The notes beneath the pieces are model-generated. The model worked only from the letters and a program-made list of their open reading frames with translations, had not been told where the DNA came from and searched no databases. A DNA stretch of 64,000 nt. It comes from Cricetomys ansorgei. Taxonomy: Eukaryota; Chordata; Mammalia; Rodentia; Nesomyidae. Every line of letters starts with the position of its first letter. The stretch's first letter is position 1. The DNA is taken from assembly GCA_026225945.1 (NCBI GenBank), contig JAMJFZ010000818.1:804501-868500 (forward strand). Reading direction: 5' to 3'. Below, piece after piece: positions 42,450-53,186 of the stretch. The translations under genes and the position numbers were made by a program.

Positions 42450-43058
42450 GGATTTTATGTATGCAGGTGAGTGCCTGCCTGTATGTATATGCACTGTGTG
42501 CATGCCCCGGAGTCGGAAGAGGGAGTCAGAGCCCCTGGAGCCGAACTTACAGGTGGTCGGGAGCCTCTGGATGTGGGTGCTGGAAACTGATTCTGGCTTC
42601 AGTTTCCGTGCAAGAGCAGTGTGCTGGTTAATTTGGTTGTTTGGTTTGGTTTTGTTTTTTAAATCAACTTGACACAAGCAGGGGTCATCTAGGAAGAGGG
42701 AACCTCAATGAAAATGGGTCCATAAAACTGGCCCACAGGCAAGTCTGCAGGGCATTTTCTAGATTAATGATTCACGTAGGAGGACCCAGCCCACTGTGGG
42801 CGGTACCATCCCTGGGCAGATGGTCCTGGGTTGTATAAGAAAGTCGGCTGAGCAGGCCATGGGGAGCAAGCCAGTGAGCAGCGTCCATCTGTGGCCTCTG
42901 CTTCAGTTCCTGCCTTAAGTTCCTGACTTCCCTTCGTGATGGAAGAAACCCTTTCCTCTCCCGCTTGCTTTGGGCTGTGCTACCTATCAAAGCCATAGAT
43001 ACCCTAACGGAGACTAGCAACAAGCACTCCTAACTGCTGAGCCGTCTGTCCAGGCACT
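42450..43058 (-). mobile_element. B2 SINE interrupted by an LTR-like element
   Basis: The reversed B2 body (to GCAAGAGCAG at about 42620) resumes at about 43020 with AAGCACTCCTAACTGCTGAG and CCGTCTGTCCAGGCAC, the exact continuation expected of a reversed B2 head. The 398 bases between are a separate repeat. Confidence 0.88.
42622..43019 (+). mobile_element. Solo LTR-like repeat, family X copy 1
   Basis: Starts TGCTGGTTAATTTGG and ends AGACTAGCA (TG...CA). Internal blocks AAATCAACTTGACACAAGC, CCCAGCCCACTGTGGGCGG and TATAAGAAAGTCGGCTGAGC match the reverse complement of 50838-51240. It is a common rodent repeat that I read as a MaLR/ERVL-type LTR without being sure of the library name. Confidence 0.75.
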
Positions 43059-43861
43059 ATTTTGTTATATTTCAAAGTTCCAGGATCAATCTGAATTCCT
43101 TTGCAATCCAGGACTCCAGACCCCAAATCTTGGTCACCTCCACTTTAGTTCCTGAGACTAGAGCCTGAACAACAAACACCAACCCAGTGGAAGCAGCCTC
43201 CAGGCTCTTTATTTGGGAAACATTGCATGGGTTAAAGTGAGTTGCAAGCCCCAAACGCCAACATTCCTCTACCTGGCTGCCAATGGTGCTTCAGACACAT
43301 GAACTCTTCCTCTGGGCCTTTCCTGAGTGTCACCCCAGATTCCAGTACTCTCTAGAACTTCTTCACTCCTTACGTGGTTAAGCTAAGCAAATCTCCTTTG
43401 CCCGACTACCCTTCTCCATCTCCCTATGTCCCAGGTTGGCTCTCCCTTCATGCAGTCTCCTTGAGGACCAGACCTTAACATGTTCATGGTGCTATCTTTG
43501 CTGCTTGGCATGAAGCCTGGTCTGTTGCAGGTATTAAACAAGTATCTGTAAAAAGGAATGGAGAACGTTACAGAGAGGAGGGGAAATTACTCGCTTTCGT
43601 ACTTCTTCCAGACTTGAAAACCAGTGTAAACTCTGTAGGCCAAAATGTCCACAGGTTACCCAACTGACACAACGCTGCTTCTTATGAGTGAAAAGTTCTA
43701 ATTACTCAGTTGTCTTTTAAATCAGGAACTGGCAGAGTGGATCCTTTAGTGAGAAACTAACATTTGAAAAAACAAAAAACAAAACTGCAGCCTGTCTACC
43801 CAGAGGGAATAATGAGCATGTTACTTATTAATGTGAATTTCCGGAATAGCTGGTATTTTTT
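43059..43861. other. Block without recognised repeats
   Basis: About 0.8 kb unassigned; an A-rich AAAACAAAAAACAAAA patch lies at 43768-43784. Confidence 0.5.
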
Positions 43862-43975
43862 TTTAATTTTTGTTGTTTGTTTGTTTTGACTTTGAGGCAG
43901 GGTTTTGCTTTGTAGCCCAGGCTGGCCTTGAACTTATAATAAGTACTCCTTCCCAAGCCTCGTAAGTGACTGTCA
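43862..43975 (-). mobile_element. B1-type SINE fragment
   Basis: GACTTTGAGGCAGGGTTTTG and GTAGCCCAGGCTGGCCTTGA belong to a reversed B1; the head is worn. Confidence 0.8.
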
Positions 43976-43999
43976 CACAGAGCTGTTTTGATCATTATT

Positions 44000-44293
44000 C
44001 TCTGTGGGGAGCTTGTGCCACAGCACACACGCGGAGGCCAGAGGACCCCGTGCAGGAGTTGATCCGGTCCTTCCATGTGGTTGAGGTATTCTGCCTCTCT
44101 GTGTGCTCAAAGCTAGCTGACCCACAAGCCTCTGGGCGATCCCCCCCCCCACTTCCTGTCACGATGTAGTAGAGTTAGGATTACAGATGTGAGCCAACAC
44201 ACCCTACATTTGTCGTGGGTTTCCAGGCTAGAACGCAAGCCGTTGGGCTTGCGTGTCAAGCAGCTTTCCCTACCAAGCCATCTTGCTGGCCCT
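44000..44293 (-). mobile_element. B3 SINE, diverged
   Basis: CGGAGGCCAGAGGACCCCGT, CGCAAGCCGTTGGGCTTGCG and CTACCAAGCCATCTTGCTGG outline a reversed B3 interrupted by unassigned sequence and a C10 run at 44142-44151. Confidence 0.7.
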
Positions 44294-44299
44294 ACTGTT

Positions 44300-44533
44300 T
44301 TATGTGCGCGTGCGTTTGCTTGTCTGTATGTACTTAATCAAATGTGTATTGGTATTTTCCCTGCACGGACATCGGTATATGCAGTACCCAGGGAGGCCAG
44401 AAGAGGGTGTCAGGGCCCATGGAACTGGGGTTACAGACGTATGTAAGCTGCCATGTGGGTGCTAGGAACTGAACCCAGGTCCTCTGGTAGAGCACTGGCT
44501 GCTCTTAACTGCTGAACCATCTTTCTAGCCCTC
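44300..44533 (-). mobile_element. B2 SINE
   Basis: GAGGCCAGAAGAGGGTGTCA, GGAACTGAACCCAGGTCCTC and ACTGCTGAACCATCTTTCTA form a nearly complete reversed B2. Confidence 0.94.
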
Positions 44534-45727
44534 CTGTTTGCTAGCTTTTGAAAGTAAAATACTCTAGTTGTAGAGCTTTGAACTCCAGTGAAGAATAGAA
44601 TTCTGTGCTGTACCACCAAGTAATGGGGATGGAGGGGCTGAGGGCAGAACATCACATTAAATAAATGTGTGTTTCCGCTACAGACTGAAGCCCCCTGAAA
44701 GCAGGGCTCACGTCTGCCACGTCTGCGCTAACCTCTAAACGCAAAGCCTGGGGTATTTGGAACTCGGTCCTTAGGTACGGAGTCAGTGCCACAGTCAGGC
44801 CTCTCATTCGGCGTGTGCACGTCACAGAACAGACTGTCTTCACAGAGCCAAGTCAGTGAGTGGGAGTTTCTGTCTAGATAGACCCTTTCCGGAAATAAGC
44901 AAAAAGGTCACCTTGCAATAGGAAAATCACAACCTTGGGATCAGTTTGGTGTGTCGTTCCTTCAGTCTGAACAGGACAGAAAAGGAAGCATCCAGAGCGA
45001 AGGGACACACGGGTCTCAGAAGAGAATGAAGAGACTCATCAGTCTGTGACCTCAGAGCGACCCACAGGGAGATGTGCACCGGAGACACCAGGTTCCTGTG
45101 AGCCGGGGCCTATTTGTAAGCATCACGTGTTTGGGATTTTTATAGATGTCCCTCCCCTCCCACGAAGAGAACTCGAGTTTAAGAATCAGTCTCCAAGGAC
45201 ACGATGTTGAATGAACTGAACTCTCCACCATGGATGGAGTTCGCTTATTTTTTGGCAAGTGATCAAAACAGCCTACGCAGAGCATTTACATAAACGTTTG
45301 AAGGAGCTTTTCTCCCTCCGTGTTGTTACTTCCCACCGAGTGTAAGCGTCTTCCCTCCCCAGCGCCACGTGCTTATGTTGGATAAACAAGAGGTCCAGAC
45401 TCCAGCCGCCAGCCTCCAAGCCATGGTTAGAAAGTGAAGCGGAAGACCTTCCATGCTGCCGGACCTCCCGTTTCCTTCATGAGTCACATTCGGATGGTAG
45501 CGCGCGGCCGTGGGGCCTTATGGGAATTAATTGGCCGGTGCACAGAAGAACTGGAAGACAAGTGAGCGCGTTGTGGACGCTGTGACAGGGTGCGGCCGGC
45601 AAAGACTCTCGTGATTAAAGCCAGATGCGCGGCCCCCTTGCCGTTTCGCCTGCTTGTGTTCAATCACTGTGATCCCAAATTAGCCTCAAGCGGGCCTACT
45701 ACGTCGACCCATTCTGCCATTTGACTT
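44534..45727. other. Repeat-free block with a small CpG cluster
   Basis: About 1.2 kb contains no recognisable repeat. At 45,490-45,640 CpGs cluster (GTAGCGCGCGGCCGTGGGG, GTGCGGCCGGC) beside an AP-1 site (TGAGTCA, 45480-45486). It is a candidate regulatory element. Confidence 0.5.
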
Positions 45728-45803
45728 TGCAGTGCTGGGGATCAAACCCAGGGCCTCCATATGCTAGACAAGCATTTCCCCACCGAGCCACACCCCAGGC
45801 CCT
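45728..45803 (-). mobile_element. ID SINE
   Basis: GTGCTGGGGATCAAACCCAG, GCTAGACAAGCATTTCCCCA and GAGCCACACCCCAGGCCC form a reversed ID element. Confidence 0.9.
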
Positions 45804-45932
45804 TCCATGAGAAATCGGAGAAATATTTCGAAGTAACCACACAGCTATTGATTTAGACAGAGTTTTCATAGTTTCAGTCCACAAGTCACCAATAGATATT
45901 ATAGTGTGACTCTAATTTTAAAAACAAAGTTA

Positions 45933-46115
45933 CGGGGACTAGAGAGGTGACTCAGAGGTTTAGAGCACTGTTTTTCCAGAAGACCAAGGTTCAACTCCCA
46001 GTACCCACATGGCCACTCACAAGTATGTAACCCCAGCGCCAGGGGACCCGACCCCCTCACACAGACATACATCCAGGGAAAACACCAATGCATGTAAAAA
46101 TTAAAAAAAAAATCA
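45933..46115 (+). mobile_element. B2 SINE
   Basis: GGGGACTAGAGAGGTGACTC to ACCCCCTCACACAGACATAC and a GTAAAAATTAAAAAAAAAATC tail. Confidence 0.94.
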
Positions 46116-46169
46116 TTTAAAAATATTTTAAAAGACAAAGTTATGATCATTATATACATTTTAAAAGAC

Positions 46170-46321
46170 ATTTTAAATTTCACTTATGTATGTAAATGTG
46201 TCTGCATGTATGTATACAGTTGACTTTCGAGGCCAGAAGAGAGGGTGATGGATCCATTGGAGCTGAAGTTATTTAGATGGTGTGTACTTGTCGCCCTATC
46301 TGCACTGGGAGTTGAACTCAG
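46170..46321 (-). mobile_element. B2 SINE, head lost at a B1 junction
   Basis: Reversed B2 from CACTTATGTATGTAAATGTG through ACTGGGAGTTGAACTCAGGT. It stops where a B1 begins. Confidence 0.85.
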
Positions 46322-46460
46322 GTTGTGGTGGCGCACGCCTTTAATCCCAGCGCTGGGGAGGCAGAGGCAGATGGATCTCTGTGAGTTTAAGGCCAGCCTG
46401 GTCTCCATAGAAAGTTCTAGGATCGTCTAGGTCTCCATAGTGAGAACCTGTCTTAGAGAG
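46322..46460 (+). mobile_element. B1 SINE
   Basis: GTGGTGGCGCACGCCTTTAA to GAGAACCTGTCTTAGAGAG, joined directly to the truncated B2, so it landed inside or beside it. Confidence 0.93.
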
Positions 46461-47255
46461 AGGGGCAGGAAAGGGGAGGAAGAGGGAAGAGGGAAGGGGG
46501 GCAGATGGAAAGAGAAATTTCTGTATGTTGTTAGGGGACTAGAATATGACATATTAGCTCCAGGATAAGACAAGAGACCACAGGACTGTTTTAGCAGCAG
46601 GTAGAATAGTAGAGATGGTAGGTAAAACCAATACACTGTCTACTCTTCTGGTAAAAAAATCTAAGAATAAGGGTTTTTAATCTTTTTACCATGTAGTAAG
46701 AACTCTACCAATGATTGTAAAGGTGACTAGTATAGAGGGATTGTTGTTGCCAATGTAAAGTAGCTAACTTTACCAGGTAACTTTAAAATGTGTCTTCAAT
46801 GGCTTTGAATTTGGGGTACAGCCAGCCTTTCATGGACACAGGTCCTGTATCTGTGGGTTCACCCAGCCACAGGGTGCGACCATTCTATTTGCAGGGCCAT
46901 TTGTAAGGAACCGAAGTGGCCACAGATCTTGGTACCTGTGGTGGTGGCAGTCCTGGATGGAGTTCCCTGTGGATCCCAGGGACTGCTACAACACAGACAG
47001 CGGCTAGTGACCCTCCTCTGCGCCTCCACCAAAGTTTGTTTACTTCTGGTGACTTGATGTGTTGTCTGTGAGTTCTTCCTATGGGAATGTGAGCACACAT
47101 CCCTTCCTTTATGTATCATCCCCCCATCAAGATTGAAACCGGGGTCTCTCTCACACTACCTGGCACCATACCCCTGAGCTAATGACATCCTTATCTCACA
47201 CAGCTTTTCTTGAAAATGGGCATCCTGATTTGCCCCACTGTGAAAACACGCTCTT
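46461..47255. other. Block without recognised repeats
   Basis: A GGAAGAGGGAAG purine patch lies at 46460-46520. The rest is unassigned. Confidence 0.5.
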
Positions 47256-47415
47256 TGTTTTTGTTTTTGTTTTTGAGGCAGGGTTTCTCTGTTGTAATGC
47301 TGGCTGTCCTGGAACTCGCTCTGTAGACCAGGCTGGCCTCGAACTCACAGAGATCCGCCTGCCTCTGCCTCCCGAGTGCTGGCATTAAAGGCGTGTGCAA
47401 CCACCACCAGGCTTC
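47256..47415 (-). mobile_element. B1 SINE, TTACAACAGAG subfamily
   Basis: TTTCTCTGTTGTAATGCTGG and AGTGCTGGCATTAAAGGCGT mark a full reversed B1 with a GTTTTTGTTTTT tail. Confidence 0.96.
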
Positions 47416-47472
47416 TAAAACATGCTTTTTATATTCAAGACATGTATGTAGAAGGTCATTGCATATATACCT

Positions 47473-47578
47473 TGTTTGTTTGTTGTAAGGCAGAGTCCTA
47501 CACTCTAACCCAAGCTGGCCCAGAACTCACTGCATAGCTCAGGCTGGCCTTGAACTTGTTATTTTCAGCCTCTGAACT
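47473..47578 (-). mobile_element. B1-type SINE fragment
   Basis: AACCCAAGCTGGCCCAGAAC and GCTCAGGCTGGCCTTGAACT, reversed and internally duplicated. Confidence 0.7.
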
Positions 47579-47756
47579 GTTGGACCATAATTTTAGTGAC
47601 CAGTGCTAATGGATGTCCAAGGTGCCCGCTTTCCCTTGCTGCGTGGCAGCCTCTGCTACACTCATCTCCCAACACGTGTGCTGTCACAGAACAGGCATCC
47701 AGAAGTAGGAACCGCTAGATAAAGAGGTGCCCCCATTTTATCTTACTTTTACCATT

Positions 47757-47925
47757 CTATAGACTGAACCCAGGTTGTCACAGGCTGGGCAGGCGTTCTG
47801 CCACTCCGCTGTGTCCCCAGCCTCTTTATCTTTGCATTTCACAATAAGGCCTCCCTAAGTTGTCCAGGCTGCCCTTGAACTTGTGACCCCTCCTACCCCA
47901 GCCTCCTGATTGACAGGCCCAGCTC
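47757..47925 (-). mobile_element. Composite B1-ID SINE (B4/B1-dID-like)
   Basis: A reversed ID-like part (CTGAACCCAGGTTGTCACAG, GTTCTGCCACTCCGCTGTG) is followed by a reversed B1-like part (AGTTGTCCAGGCTGCCCTTG). Confidence 0.75.
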
Positions 47926-48949
47926 CATTTATAACTCGGGCAGACAATGCCCGCTACTGAGCACCTGCATTCATGCCCACAGCCACACCTCCTTGTGGAT
48001 CTTCGTTTGCTCACCTGTCACTGTGGTTGGGAGTGTCGGGCATCTTCTCCAGCTCCGTGTGTTCTGTGCGCTGGGTTCACCCTCCCTTTGCCCCCTCGGA
48101 CAGCCTTCCGTCCTTTTTGACTCAAACACTCCATCTTCAGATGCAGCTTAGCTTTGTCGTATCAGACAAACACCAACTACTTACATCTTCCTGCCTTTTA
48201 CTCCTTCCCGCCAATGTGGCACTGATTTCTATAATGCTATTTTATCAAAATTATCCATTTCTCTGTATCAACTACAGGAAAGAATAAGCAGTCTCTTTCC
48301 CCTGTGCGCTGATGCCAAGGGGCTAACTCCTGCCTTCCAACCCACCCACACCCCAGTTCTTACCTCCCGGCGGCAGCTGCTTTCCAGGTGTATAGACGTC
48401 TTCTCTACTTACTTACTCTCTCCTCCATATTTCTAAAGAGCACATTTATACTGTGATCTAAATATTTCAACTTTAGATGACAGGGGAACTTAGCCTTCGT
48501 ACAGACACACACACTCTCCTCCCACCTTCCAGATCCTGGTGTATCATCAGTTCTGGTTAGCTCAACAGATAGACTTCCGTGATGACGAAATGTGTGATTC
48601 ACAGCTGTGACTTTCAGCAGACTGATTAAATTTACTTTATCCATGCAACGCTCCGTGTCCCCCCTGGAGTAAATAACTGCTTCCTTTCTTCTATTAACTT
48701 GTATAATTCATTCTCATATTCTCTCCAAGAACCATAAATACCCCCTCAATATGTTCAGATCTGCCGGATAGCCTTCCACCTCCTCTTCTTGAAGCCCCAC
48801 TTCAAGCCACGATGAGACGTCACTTCACATAAAAACCCACATGGCGTGGCATGTCTCACATGGGAACAGGACTGTCCTAAATCGACTGTCCTTTAAACAG
48901 CTTCTAAGACTTCACAGACTTAAGATCATTTCATATATTATTCTCTTTT
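47926..48949. other. Block without recognised repeats
   Basis: About 1 kb unassigned, pyrimidine-biased. Confidence 0.5.
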
Positions 48950-49055
48950 GAAATGGGTTCTCTTTGTATTACCCAGAGTAACCGCAACCTCATAGCAGCC
49001 TCAAGCGATCCTCCTGCCTCAGCCTCCCAAGTAGCTGAGACCACAGACACTCACA
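48950..49055 (-). mobile_element. Ancient 7SL-derived monomer (FLAM/PB1-like)
   Basis: Read on the minus strand it contains GTCTCAGCTACTTGGGAGGC and GGAGGATCGCTTGAGGCTGC. This is closer to 7SL RNA and to primate Alu than to the rodent B1 consensus, so it predates B1 divergence. Confidence 0.7.
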
Positions 49056-49276
49056 AAGAACTCTGAATAGTAGTTTTTTTCCCCCCACATAGCTGTTCTT
49101 TGTGCCTCTGTGGTAGCCATTATTCTGATTATTCCTTTTTGACATCGTTCTGGAAGTTTACACCTTACACAGAAAATTAGTAAGTGTATAGGTTTTTAGA
49201 CTCTGTGTCACATTTAAAATGTAAGCTCATAAAAACATTCATCCATGTTTGCGGTGGTTAACTGGTTTGAATTGTT

Positions 49277-49396
49277 AAAGGTGTATACCACCATGACCAT
49301 CCTTCATGAGTTCTGGGATTAAAGGTGTGTACCACCATGACCATCCTTCATGAGTTCTGGGATTAAAGGTGTGTACCACCATGACCAGCCTTTTTT
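49277..49396 (+). repeat. 44-bp tandem duplication of a B1 head
   Basis: GTTCTGGGATTAAAGGTGTG begins at 49310 and again at 49354; ACCACCATGACC occurs three times. The unit is the reversed 5' end of the adjacent B1. Confidence 0.9.
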
Positions 49397-49436
49397 TTCT
49401 TTTCTTTTCCTTCTTTTTTTTCTTTTCTTTTCTTTT

Positions 49437-49469
<33 letters not shown>

Positions 49470-49610
49470 AGGCAGAGTTTCTCTGTTGTAACCCTGGCTG
49501 TCCTGGAACTCACTCTGTAGACCAGGCTGGCCTCAAGCTCACAGGGATCCACCTGCCTCTGCCTCTGGAATGCTGGGATTGAGGGGGTGCGCCACCACCA
49601 CCCAGTGAGG
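49390..49610 (-). mobile_element. B1 SINE with long T-rich end, TTACAACAGAG subfamily
   Basis: T/C tract and poly-T (about 49390-49468), then TTTCTCTGTTGTAACCCTGG, GACCAGGCTGGCCTCAAGCT and GCGCCACCACCACCCAG. Confidence 0.95.
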
Positions 49611-50594
49611 AAAAAAAAAATTTTTAAAGCTATCAATCTAAAAACTTTCCAAACTTTTGCCCTATCACAATCATACCCATTCTATGTAGTTTGGGCAGAC
49701 TCTTCTAGCTTTTTCTTTTCCCGTATCTAATGTTCATATCATTGTTTTGTTTGTGATCCAAACTGGCTTTGAACACTTGGTCTTTCCACTTTCTCCCCCT
49801 GAGTGATGGGATCACAGCTGCGTTCACAAGACTATGTGCTGATTATTACACTGTCCGTACTTCACACCTTCACAGGACACCCTTCCTTCCTATGGATCTG
49901 CTGGAGTCCCATCAGCTACACGGTGACCGCAGGTGAGGCTGAGCCCTTCCTTTCCTTTCCCCATGGACGTCTGGGCCGTTTCCCCAACGTGTAGAATCAC
50001 AGACTGCGCTCTAGTTGTCCTTGTAAACAGCAGCGGTTCATTCTCCATCGCCAACTCTGACTCCGCTCAGCAGCCCGCCTTCCTCCCTATGCCGCCACAG
50101 AGCGATGGGCAGGTCCCTTTAAACCACAGTTCTTTCTATCTAATGCTAAACTGGATCTCTTCTCAACGAGCTGAGGGGGCGGTGGGCTGCGCTAGCGTGC
50201 GCTCATCAGGCATAACTGCTGCCCAACCTGCAGCTTAGAAAGCGTTAGTCATGATCAGAAGGATATAAACTGACCCACCTTGGGCTTCCAACAAATTTCA
50301 GGGAGATGGACTGATAATGCAGTTTGGGAAATAAAGTGTGGGAGACTTGAGGATCGGTAGTGAACTGCTTGCCACTGGGTGGGGGCGGGGCACAAAGTAA
50401 ATGATGTATGTGCTAGGCGAAAATATATATTTTAGCAAGAGAAGAGACAAAAGGGTGGGAAACCCCATCAGCTGTCCTGCTCGCTACCGGCTTCATTATC
50501 CACATGCTGGTGGCATCAACTTTAAGAAATATTTCTTAAGTTTTGTGAGTATTGGTGAGTATTAAGTTATGTAAATGTATCTTCAAGGCATGTG
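49611..50594. other. Block without recognised repeats
   Basis: About 1 kb unassigned. Confidence 0.5.
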
Positions 50595-50758
50595 GTGGGG
50601 CCGGCAAGATGTCCCAGTGGGTAAGGGGCTTGCTGCCAAGTCCGATGACCTTAGTTTGATCCCAGAAACAAACACAGTAGAGAGAGAGAATGGATTCTAC
50701 AAAGTTGTTCTTTGACCTTCCTACATGTATTAAATATATAAAACAAAAATAAATAAAA
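50595..50758 (+). mobile_element. B3 SINE
   Basis: GGGGCCGGCAAGATGTCCCA, GGGCTTGCTGCCAAGTCCGA, GACCTTAGTTTGATCCCAG and a AAAATAAATAAAA tail fit B3. Confidence 0.85.
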
Positions 50759-50837
50759 GCAACAGTAAATCATGAATCTCTATAAAATCACTAGATTTTC
50801 CCACACTTGTAATCCTATATTCTGAACAGTTGATCAT

Positions 50838-51240
50838 TGTCTTAGGTTTCCTGTTGCTGTGACAAAACATCATTACCAAGAGCACGGAGAGGAAAGGGTT
50901 ATACTGACACTTCCACATTGTAGTCTATCCATGAAGGAAGTCAGGACAGGAATTCAAACAGTCAAGGAACCTGGAGGCAAGAGCTGACAGAGAGGCCACG
51001 GAGGGTGCTGCTTACTGGCTTGCTCCCCATGGCTTGCTCAGCCTGCTTTCTTATACCAGGGAGGATCACCTGCCTAGGAATGGCACCGCCCACAGTGGGC
51101 TGGGCCTTTCCCCACATCAATCATCAACCAAGAAAAATCACCACAGGCTAGGTAGGCCACAGGCCAGTCTGGGGGCATTTTCTCAGTTGAGGTTCCCCAT
51201 ATGACTAGCTTGTGGCAAGTTGACATAAAACTAGCCAGCA
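50838..51240 (-). mobile_element. Solo LTR-like repeat, family X copy 2
   Basis: 403 bp with TG...CA ends: TGTCTTAGGTTTCCTG at left, AAACTAGCCAGCA at right. On the minus strand it aligns with 42622-43019 along its whole length. No clean target duplication is visible. Confidence 0.78.
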
Positions 51241-51762
51241 TAGTCATTTGGGGGAGGGGGTGTTAAGTTTTGTTAGTATACAAGGTAGAGCACATTCAGT
51301 ATTTGACTTATTACGTCTGACCTGTAGAGATTTGTCATCAATCACTGTGGGTACCTCTCTACTGTCCCCAGAACCTTGTTGTTATCTTAGGTTAAATCTC
51401 TGTCTGGTAAGCCTCAGACCCCTTTCCACCTCCCTGTCCAGCACCCACGGTCTCAGACTCAGTATCATCAGTAAAGGTGTCTCAGAACTATCTTTGAAAG
51501 AAATGCAATAGTCACTAGTGGGTGCCTATTTCCTTTGTGTCCACCTCACCCCTGCCCTTCAGGAGCAATGGGAAGTTTTCTGTGCTAATTCTGCTTGAGT
51601 TTAGTATGTCCCAGATTCGAGTCTTCAACCTGCTTTCTCCTTTCTGTCTTGGAGATCGATTGATATTGGTCAACTAAATGAAGTCTGTTGATTTAGGCTG
51701 AAGTTTTGTTTTAGGTCAGATGGTCACACCACCATCCTCTTCTTTATGGAGGGATGTCTACC
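51241..51762. other. No recognised feature
   Basis: About 0.5 kb unassigned. Confidence 0.5.
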
Positions 51763-51770
51763 GTGTTTAC

Positions 51771-51994
51771 CAGCGGTTCTCAACCTGTGGGTCACAACCC
51801 CTTTGTGGGTAGTACGACCCTTTCACAGGGGTCTCCCAATACCACCTGCATATCCGATGTTTACATTATGATTCATAACAGTCACAAAATGACAGTTATG
51901 AAGCAGCCACAAAAATAATTTTATGGTTGGGGGTCACCACAACATGAGGAACTGTATTAAAGGGTCGCAGGATTGGGAAGGTTGAGAACCACTG
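51771..51994 (+). mobile_element. URR1-type hAT (Charlie-like) nonautonomous DNA transposon
   Basis: The 224-bp element has terminal inverted repeats CAGCGGTTCTCAACCT and AGGTTGAGAACCACTG (one mismatch). The body carries GGGTCACAACCCCTTTG, TTTACATTATGATTCATAAC and GGGGTCACCACAACATGAGG, typical of URR1. It is flanked by a perfect 8-bp duplication GTGTTTAC (51763-51770 and 51995-52002), as hAT transposition produces. No transposase is encoded. Confidence 0.95.
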
Positions 51995-52156
51995 GTGTTT
52001 ACCATTATAATGACCCCTGAATCCATGTGCTGTCGCCCAAGTCCTGCTGCACGCACACCCTCAGCCTTATCAGCTCCTGTCCCCAGCATGTGCTCACAGA
52101 GTGCTGTCAGGAGAGAGGGTCCTTGTACTTCTGAGCAAAACTCCAGTCTTGATAAC

Positions 52157-52275
52157 ATCTGGTGCTGGTCTGAAACTCACTAAGTAGACCATGCTGGCCT
52201 CAAATTCATCCATCCGCTTACGTCTGCTCGCAGAGTGCTGGGATTAAAGGTATGTGCCAGCACACACATGGCTTG
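52157..52275 (-). mobile_element. B1 SINE, tail truncated
   Basis: GACCATGCTGGCCTCAAATT and GTGCTGGGATTAAAGGTATG form the reversed body and head of a B1. Confidence 0.88.
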
Positions 52276-52524
52276 AGCCACACTTTTACAAATAAAATAA
52301 GATATAATAAATAACTAATGTCACTGAAATCTTAGATAATGCAGAAGGTGAGTTCCGATTATTCTTGTCTCAATTTACACATCCTTTCCCCGTCTTGTGT
52401 AGTTTTTAAATTGTTTCTTAACCGGCTGTGTTTTTATTGCGTAGCTCTATCTGTACAGTACTTTGTAAGGGTTGTTACTTTCTGCAGTGCTGGGGACAAA
52501 ATGCAGAGTCTCTTGTAGCTAGGT
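52276..52524. other. No recognised feature
   Basis: Short AT-rich unassigned stretch. Confidence 0.5.
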
Positions 52525-52908
52525 GCCCTTGTTTACTTTCTGTTACTGCGATTAACACCATGACTAAAAGCAACTTAGGGGAATAAAGCTCTGAGGTCAG
52601 CCTAGGTCACAGTCCACCATCCGAGCAAGGAAAGGTGGGAACTCAAGGCAAGGAGCTTGGGAAGGCTGCTTACCAGCTTGGTCCCTCTGGCTTGCTAGGC
52701 TGTTTTTCTGGAATAGCCCAAGCCCATACGTGGGGGGTGGCTCCTCCTGTAATGGGCCCTGGCTTCCTACATCAATTTGAGATCAAGAAGACATCATACA
52801 GACATGCCTGTAGATCAGTCTGATCCAGGCACTTCTGTACCTGAGGTTCCTTCATCCCAGGTAACTCGAGGCTTGTGGCAGGCTGGCAGCTGAAGCTAAC
52901 TGACAAGA
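52525..52908 (-). mobile_element. Solo LTR-like repeat, related to family X
   Basis: TTTCTGTTACTGCGATTAAC, CACCATGACTAAAAGCAACT, GGCTTGCTAGGCTGTTTTTC and GGGCCCTGGCTTCCTACATC follow the same block order as 50838-51240, but are much more diverged. Confidence 0.65.
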
Positions 52909-53186
52909 GGTAAGGGTTATACCAGTGGCCTGCAGGCTCAAAGGATAGTTTTTAATGCAAAATAAGGGATTTAATTTGTATTTGAATTAATAAGCCCATT
53001 GTACAACAACCTAGACTTCATACAAGACACTGACTTGTGAATGAAACGTATTCACAGTACGATTACAGAACTCGAGTGCAAGGGTTTGGAGCACAGTTGT
53101 TCCGAAAACCGGAAATTTCCTGCCAGCCTAATTCCAGGAAACCCCAGGCAAACGCACAGTCACTGCTCTGAAGGATTCATAGGCAG

